Origin: JANYJJ01 sp038241115
Lineage (GTDB): Bacteria; Pseudomonadota; Gammaproteobacteria; Burkholderiales; Burkholderiaceae_C
NCBI GenBank assembly: GCA_038241115.1
Contig: JBBRGA010000023.1
Coordinates: 1 to 29,380, forward strand
DNA length: 29,380 nt
Reading direction: 5' to 3'
Below are positions 25,272-29,380 of this stretch, in pieces; within the stretch, counting starts at the first letter, position 1; every line of letters begins with the position of its first letter. The translations under genes were made by a program, and so were the position numbers. The notes under the pieces are model-generated. The model was not told where the DNA came from. It saw only the letters and a list, made by a program, of their open reading frames with translations, and made no database searches.

Positions 25272-26062
25272 GCGGCCTGAGCGATGCAGCGCAAATACGC
25301 TTTGACGCTGGCGCCAAGTCCCAGCTCCACCGCATCGGCGATCAGCGCATGGCCAATAGACACTTCCTGAACGCCCGGCACTGCCGCTAAAAAATCAGCC
25401 AAATTGACACGGTTCAAATCATGGCCTGCGTTGATTCCCAAACCCACCCCCAGCGCCGCGCGCGCGGTGTCGGTAAAGCTTTCCAGCACCGCGGCTTGCG
25501 AAGAGGTGCCGTGCGCAAGCGCATAGCTTTCGGTGTAAATCTCGACGCGGTCTGCACCCAGCTCATGCACAGCTGCCATGGCGTGCGGCGCGGGATCCAT
25601 GAACAGACTGACCCTCGCACCGAGGGCATGCACCTCGGCAATCAAAGGGCGCAGCGCATCGGCGTCTTGCGGGAGGCGCCAACCGTGGTCGGACGTGGCC
25701 TGCTCGGCGCTGTCAGGCACAAAGGTGCATTGATGCGGGCACATGCCTTGTGCCGCCAACTCGCGCATCAAATCCATCAAGTTGTGGTGTGGGTTGCCCT
25801 CGACGTTGAACTCGGCACCGGGCCACTGCCGCATCAGCGCAGCCAGATCGAACACGTCCTGCGTGCGAATGTGGCGCTGGTCTGGTCGAGGGTGAATGGT
25901 GATTCCCTGAGCGCCTGCTTGCAACGCCCAAGTGGCAGCCTGCACAACGTTTGGAATGTCGAGTGGGCGCGAGTTGCGCAACAAGGCCACCCGATTCAAA
26001 TTGACCGACAACGCGGTCAAACCGCGCTGAGCGTCAAGGCCGGTAGAAATGAGTGGATTCAT
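25268..26062 (-). CDS. pdxJ: Pyridoxine 5'-phosphate synthase
   Basis: PdxJ condenses 3-amino-2-oxopropyl phosphate with 1-deoxy-D-xylulose 5-phosphate to make pyridoxine 5'-phosphate, the last ring-forming step of the DXP-dependent vitamin B6 route. The 264 residues include LSVNLNRVALLRNSR, the phosphate-binding GITIHPRPDQRHI, and CTFVPDSAEQATSDHGW, followed by GVGLGINAGHDLN and a final SIGHALIADAVELG, all diagnostic. The first 10-15 residues (MNPLISTGLDAQRG) extend a little beyond the usual start. ATG at 26062 overlaps the recO stop (ATGA), which supports it. Confidence 0.97.
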   Translation of the reverse strand: MNPLISTGLDAQRGLTALSVNLNRVALLRNSRPLDIPNVVQAATWALQAGAQGITIHPRPDQRHIRTQDVFDLAALMRQWPGAEFNVEGNPHHNLMDLMRELAAQGMCPHQCTFVPDSAEQATSDHGWRLPQDADALRPLIAEVHALGARVSLFMDPAPHAMAAVHELGADRVEIYTESYALAHGTSSQAAVLESFTDTARAALGVGLGINAGHDLNRVNLADFLAAVPGVQEVSIGHALIADAVELGLGASVKAYLRCIAQAA

Positions 26063-26883
26063 AGGTTTTGCAGCCCTTGCATGACTTGCCGGGTACGCAG
26101 CACCGACGATCCAAGATGATAGTGAAGCAAGCCGCGCAGCACCGCTTTCAGCTCGGGTAGAGCAGGGGCGCAGGCAAGTTGCAAAGCCGGCAAGCTGCCG
26201 TGCTGAAGCGCGGCTTCGATACCTATAAGCACCGCACCTGCCACGTCGGTGTCACCACGCGATTGACCGACACCGGCCTCCGGCAGCAAGGAATATTGCG
26301 CGTCCAGTCGCACAGCCTGCAGCGTCAGGGTGGACAAACTCAAATCGGGCAGCACGCCCAACTCATGCAGCAAGCGAAACTCGAAAGCGCGCAAGGCGGC
26401 TTGAACCTGCGAGTCTTCGGTGCAGGACAGCTTGGGCAAAGTCGCAGCGTAGGCATCAAACAGAACAGGCTGCGCATCGTGGCGACCCATCAACTTCATG
26501 AGCAACTCGTTCAAATAAAAGCCTGAGAACAACGCAGCGCCGGTGAGCATGGCGGAGCCGCCCGCCCATTCGGCACTGCGCAGGTTTTGCACGTCACTGG
26601 CCTGAGGATTGTTCAGCTCGGCCTTGGGCACGCGCCCTAAAGTGACATTGATTTTTTGGAAAGGTAGCAGCACAGAACGCAACTGCGAGTAGGGACGCTT
26701 TGCGCCTTTTGCCGCCACCGACACCCTGCCCTGCTCTCGTGTGAACAGGTCCAAGATGACGCTGCTTTCGCTCCAGTCGTAGCGGTGCAGCACGAAAGCG
26801 CTCAGTGGCGCGAGTCCGCGCGGCATTCTCAAAGGGCGCGGCGCGATCAATTTCCCAGGCGCGGCATTGGTGGCGGCGTTCAC
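26059..26883 (-). CDS. recO: DNA repair protein RecO
   Basis: RecO anneals single-stranded DNA and, with RecR, loads RecA at gaps (RecFOR pathway). The 274 residues have an N-terminal OB fold (AFVLHRYDWSESSVILDLFTREQGRVSVAAKGAKRP region, about 31-64) and a C-terminal helical domain (GAALFSGFYLNELLMKL, about 113-129). A zinc-binding cysteine set is not seen, as in many proteobacterial members. The start is GTG 26883, forming a GTGA overlap with the era stop. The N-terminal 28 residues are Ala/Pro-rich and may be poorly conserved. Confidence 0.95.
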   Translation of the reverse strand: MNAATNAAPGKLIAPRPLRMPRGLAPLSAFVLHRYDWSESSVILDLFTREQGRVSVAAKGAKRPYSQLRSVLLPFQKINVTLGRVPKAELNNPQASDVQNLRSAEWAGGSAMLTGAALFSGFYLNELLMKLMGRHDAQPVLFDAYAATLPKLSCTEDSQVQAALRAFEFRLLHELGVLPDLSLSTLTLQAVRLDAQYSLLPEAGVGQSRGDTDVAGAVLIGIEAALQHGSLPALQLACAPALPELKAVLRGLLHYHLGSSVLRTRQVMQGLQNL

Positions 26884-27851
26884 TCGTAGCCGTAAGACCG
26901 CAGGTGCGCCTCGTCGTCGGCCCAGCCGGATCGAACCTTGACCCAGACTTCCAAAAACACTTTCGCGTCCAGCAGTTTTTCCAGCTCTTGGCGCGACTCG
27001 GAACCGATGCGCTTGAGTCGCTCGCCGCCGCTGCCAATGATCATGCCCTTGTGCGGATCACGCTCCACGACGATGCTGGCGGCGATTTTGATAAAGCGCT
27101 GGGGTCCGTCGTTTTTCTCATGGTGGCTGGCCTCTTCCTCGAATTTGTCGATCACGACGGTCGATGTGTAGGGCAACTCATCGCCCGTGAGCCGGAACAG
27201 CTTTTCGCGAATGATTTCGCTGGCCAAGAAGCGGTCGCTGCGGTCGGTCAGCGCGTCTTCTTCATGAAACCAAGCCTGCTTGGGCAAGTAGGGTTTGACG
27301 ATGCCGAGCAGACGTTGCACATCGGCATCCTTCTTTGCGCTGAGCGGCACAAACTCGGCAAACGCGTGCTTGTCCTGCATGCCTTTGAGCCAGGGTGCCA
27401 GGTCGGCGCGGCGATGGACCTCGTCCAGTTTGTTGGCGATCAAGAACACAGGCTTGCCGAACTCGCCTTTGGGCATCAAGGCCAACACCTTGGAATCATC
27501 CAAACCAAACTTACCCGCCTCCACCACAAACAGCACCACGTCGACATCTGCCAGCACACTGTTGACTGTGCGATTCAAAGTGCGGTTGAGTGCGGCGGTG
27601 TGTTTGGTTTGGAAACCCGGCGTGTCGACAAAAACGAACTGCGCCTCTTCAACCGTGCGGATGCCAGTGATTCGGTGGCGCGTGGTTTGCGCCTTGGCAG
27701 AGGTGATGCTGACTTTTTGGCCCACCAACGCGTTCAGCAGTGTGGATTTGCCGACATTCGGCCGACCCACGATGGCGATCAATCCGCATCGGCGGTTGCT
27801 GGGGTCAGGTTCGACCAGCGGTGTCTCTGTCAGGCTTGTGGGCGAATTCAT
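26880..27851 (-). CDS. era: GTPase Era
   Basis: Era is an essential GTPase that binds the 3' end of 16S rRNA and assists 30S ribosome assembly. The 323 residues contain G1 GRPNVGKS (29-36), G3 DTPGF, and G4 NKLD; the C-terminal KH domain has the HKGMIIGSGGERLKRIG segment and ends near ELEKLLDAKVF. The first about 20 residues (Thr/Pro-rich) precede the G domain, a little longer than in E. coli. It follows rnc by 43 bases and overlaps recO by 4. The rnc-era-recO order is the classic one. Confidence 0.97.
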   Translation of the reverse strand: MNSPTSLTETPLVEPDPSNRRCGLIAIVGRPNVGKSTLLNALVGQKVSITSAKAQTTRHRITGIRTVEEAQFVFVDTPGFQTKHTAALNRTLNRTVNSVLADVDVVLFVVEAGKFGLDDSKVLALMPKGEFGKPVFLIANKLDEVHRRADLAPWLKGMQDKHAFAEFVPLSAKKDADVQRLLGIVKPYLPKQAWFHEEDALTDRSDRFLASEIIREKLFRLTGDELPYTSTVVIDKFEEEASHHEKNDGPQRFIKIAASIVVERDPHKGMIIGSGGERLKRIGSESRQELEKLLDAKVFLEVWVKVRSGWADDEAHLRSYGYE

Positions 27852-27894
27852 TGGCGGTGGTCAAAGGGAAAAACTAAGTGAAATTCATCAAACA

Positions 27895-28599
27895 TCATGT
27901 GCGCAAATTGCTGCCCGGCTTGTCGTTACTTTGCAGTGCGTCGAGCATTCGGCGCGCGGCCTCTTGTTCTGCCACGCGGCGCGAACGTCCTTCACCCAGT
28001 TGGGTACAACTCAAAGTGGGAACCGAGCATTCGACTTGAAATGTCTGCGCATGTGCTTGACCGCGCGTAGCGCTGATTCGGTAAGTGGGCACCGGAATTC
28101 GTCGAGCCTGTAGCCATTCTTGCAATTCGGTCTTCGCGTCCTTGGTCCAACTGGCAATGTCGGTGTTGAGGGTCATGTCGCCAAACATGCGGTCGACCAT
28201 GGCTCGAGCCGCACCAAAGCCTCCGTCCACAAAGGTGGCGCCAATGACCGCTTCAAGCGCATCTGCCAATATGGATGGGCGCTGAGCGCCACCGCCGCGT
28301 GCTTCGCCGTCACTCAACCGCAACGCATCTGGCAAACCGAACGTCAATGCAACTTTGTGCAGAGTGTCTTCGCGAACCAGGTGCGCTCGCACACGCGTCA
28401 AATCACCTTCGTCGGAGCCAGCAAAACGCTCAAACAGCAGACTGGAAATGGCCAGACTGAGTACGGCATCGCCTAAAAACTCGAGCCGTTCGTTGTGATC
28501 GACGCCGTGGCTGCGGTGGGTCAAGGCTCGCTCCAACAAATCGGCGTCTTTGAAGCGATGCCCGAGGCGAATTTGCAATGCGAGTGGACCAGATGACAT
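27895..28599 (-). CDS. rnc: Ribonuclease III
   Basis: RNase III cleaves double-stranded RNA, processing rRNA precursors and structured mRNA. From ATG 28599 it has 234 residues. The signature is NERLEFLGDAVLSLAIS, and the catalytic acid residues are Glu40, Asp44, Asp113 and Glu116. The C-terminal dsRNA-binding domain starts at KTELQEWLQARRIPVPTYRI and includes RRVAEQEAARRMLDAL. The start is uncertain: AGGAG at about 28628-28632 is some 28 bases before ATG 28599 but only about 10 before an in-frame TTG at 28617, which would add six residues. The AGGAG overlaps the end of the preceding DUF4845 gene. Confidence 0.96.
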   Translation of the reverse strand: MSSGPLALQIRLGHRFKDADLLERALTHRSHGVDHNERLEFLGDAVLSLAISSLLFERFAGSDEGDLTRVRAHLVREDTLHKVALTFGLPDALRLSDGEARGGGAQRPSILADALEAVIGATFVDGGFGAARAMVDRMFGDMTLNTDIASWTKDAKTELQEWLQARRIPVPTYRISATRGQAHAQTFQVECSVPTLSCTQLGEGRSRRVAEQEAARRMLDALQSNDKPGSNLRT

Positions 28600-28630
28600 G
28601 GGTGCGGCAAGAGCCAAACGGCGCAATCTC

Positions 28631-28978
28631 CTATTTTGAGCGGCCTTCGTACTTGATCAATAAAAAGACCGGCTCCATCAGCTTGATTTCTTTATCGTAA
28701 GCAAAGGACACGACAACTTTTTCATTGACTTTGGTGACCTTCAAGTCTTTGCCAGCGATGGACTGAATGGAGTACTCGATCGATTTGGCTCGCTCAAATG
28801 CCGCGCGAATCTCGGGCACCGTGGTCAGCCCTTCGGCCGCAATCTTGTCCACAGTTTTTTTGATGGTCCAGTACTCGTTGACGCTCGGGAACACCGACAT
28901 GGTCAACAGTGCGGCGGCGCCCAACATGACGGCCCAAATCATCAAGCCAAACAGTGTGATTCCGCGTTGAGACTTCAT
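28631..28978 (-). CDS. DUF4845 domain membrane protein
   Basis: This 115-residue protein from ATG 28978 has GGGAG as a ribosome site. An in-frame upstream start at 29017 is less likely. The N-terminus MKSQRGITLFGLMIWAVMLGA has a short basic head and a hydrophobic segment, reminiscent of a type IV prepilin, but the Glu5 of pilins is absent. A small periplasmic domain follows. DUF4845 proteins sit between lepB and rnc in many beta- and gammaproteobacteria, and their job is unknown; the position beside signal peptidase suggests a link with membrane protein export. Confidence 0.88.
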   Translation of the reverse strand: MKSQRGITLFGLMIWAVMLGAAALLTMSVFPSVNEYWTIKKTVDKIAAEGLTTVPEIRAAFERAKSIEYSIQSIAGKDLKVTKVNEKVVVSFAYDKEIKLMEPVFLLIKYEGRSK

Positions 28979-29041
28979 GAGATGTTGCTCCCTGCCAAAC
29001 GAGGCTTCTTGTGCCAAAAATCAGACCGCCAAGCCCAAAAA

Positions 29042-29380
29042 TCAATGAAACGCACCGATGCGTTTCAAATTTCCAAAATTCATCCAGACGAAAAATGCCC
29101 TGCCCACAATGTTCTGATCAGGCACGAATCCCCAATAGCGTGAGTCTTGCGAATTGTCTCGGTTGTCGCCCATCATGAAATAGTGTCCGACGGGCACCTT
29201 GCACGTGACGCCTTCCGCGGTGTAAGAACAATTTTCCCGAAAAGGAAAGGTCTCGTTTTGAGGCAGGAACTGCTGGCGGCTGCGGTTTACCAAGATACGG
29301 TGTTCGACGGTTCCGAGCTTTTCAGAAAACTGAGGTTCGTAGCGAAGGCTGCCCTCCTCGTAGAACTCCGGTTGAGCCTG
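29042..29380 (-). CDS. lepB: Signal peptidase I, C-terminal part (runs off the window)
   Basis: LepB cleaves signal peptides of exported proteins at the outer face of the inner membrane. Only the last 112 residues are visible; the frame continues past base 29380. The conserved box GHYFMMGDNRDNSQDSRYWGFVP is followed by IVGRAFFVWMNF, which clearly identify the enzyme. The Cys pair in ENCSYTAEGVTCKV may form a disulfide. The catalytic serine and lysine lie upstream outside the window. The stop at 29042 leaves 63 bases before the DUF4845 ATG. It would be expected to follow lepA. Confidence 0.95.
   Translation of the reverse strand, partial: QAQPEFYEEGSLRYEPQFSEKLGTVEHRILVNRSRQQFLPQNETFPFRENCSYTAEGVTCKVPVGHYFMMGDNRDNSQDSRYWGFVPDQNIVGRAFFVWMNFGNLKRIGAFH

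Overview
The window looks like a stretch of Betaproteobacteria (order Burkholderiales, Comamonadaceae-like) chromosome. The evidence is the GC-rich codon use, the lepB-DUF4845-rnc-era-recO-pdxJ-acpS-nagZ gene order, the map-glnD pair, the long single-chain PurL and the best-remembered protein matches. The genus cannot be fixed from sequence alone. Almost every base is coding, and no insertion sequence, prophage, CRISPR array, tRNA or rRNA was found.

Layout. At the left edge (+) is the 3' part of an ABC-transporter solute-binding protein (1-1416), closed by an intrinsic terminator. It is followed by an uncharacterised protein (1492-2199, +) that converges on a small TPR protein (2201-2761, -). 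purL (2906-6919, -) is divergent from a + strand block: map, glnD (nitrogen sensing), mnmH (tRNA 2-selenouridine), an IclR-type regulator overlapping pobA (4-hydroxybenzoate to protocatechuate), and a TyrB-like aminotransferase. Next, on the minus strand (22498 back to 15125), is a complete System I cytochrome c maturation operon ccmABCDEFGHI. A fumarylacetoacetase-family gene and a VF530 (DUF2132) gene follow on +. They converge on the conserved lepB-DUF4845-rnc-era-recO-pdxJ-acpS-nagZ operon (-), which leaves the window inside lepB.

How the genes work together. CcmABCD load and export haem onto CcmE; CcmF, CcmG, CcmH and CcmI attach it to apocytochromes c. Many genes are packed with 4-base stop/start overlaps, suggesting translational coupling. 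The pobR-pobA pair is also overlapped and has upstream an inverted repeat very like the PcaR/PobR operator, suggesting a self-regulated aromatic-degradation unit.

I see no convincing new multi-gene system. The observations most worth checking are: the candidate PcaR/PobR-type operator and the regulator-enzyme overlap; a degenerate 12-bp tandem repeat at the ccmA/ccmB junction that keeps the ccmB frame open back to a TTGA overlap with the ccmA stop; an Ala-Thr-coding hexanucleotide repeat at the end of ccmH; a possible leaderless map transcript; the unassigned gene at 1492-2199; and an operon terminator buried in the 3' coding end of the opposing VF530 gene.
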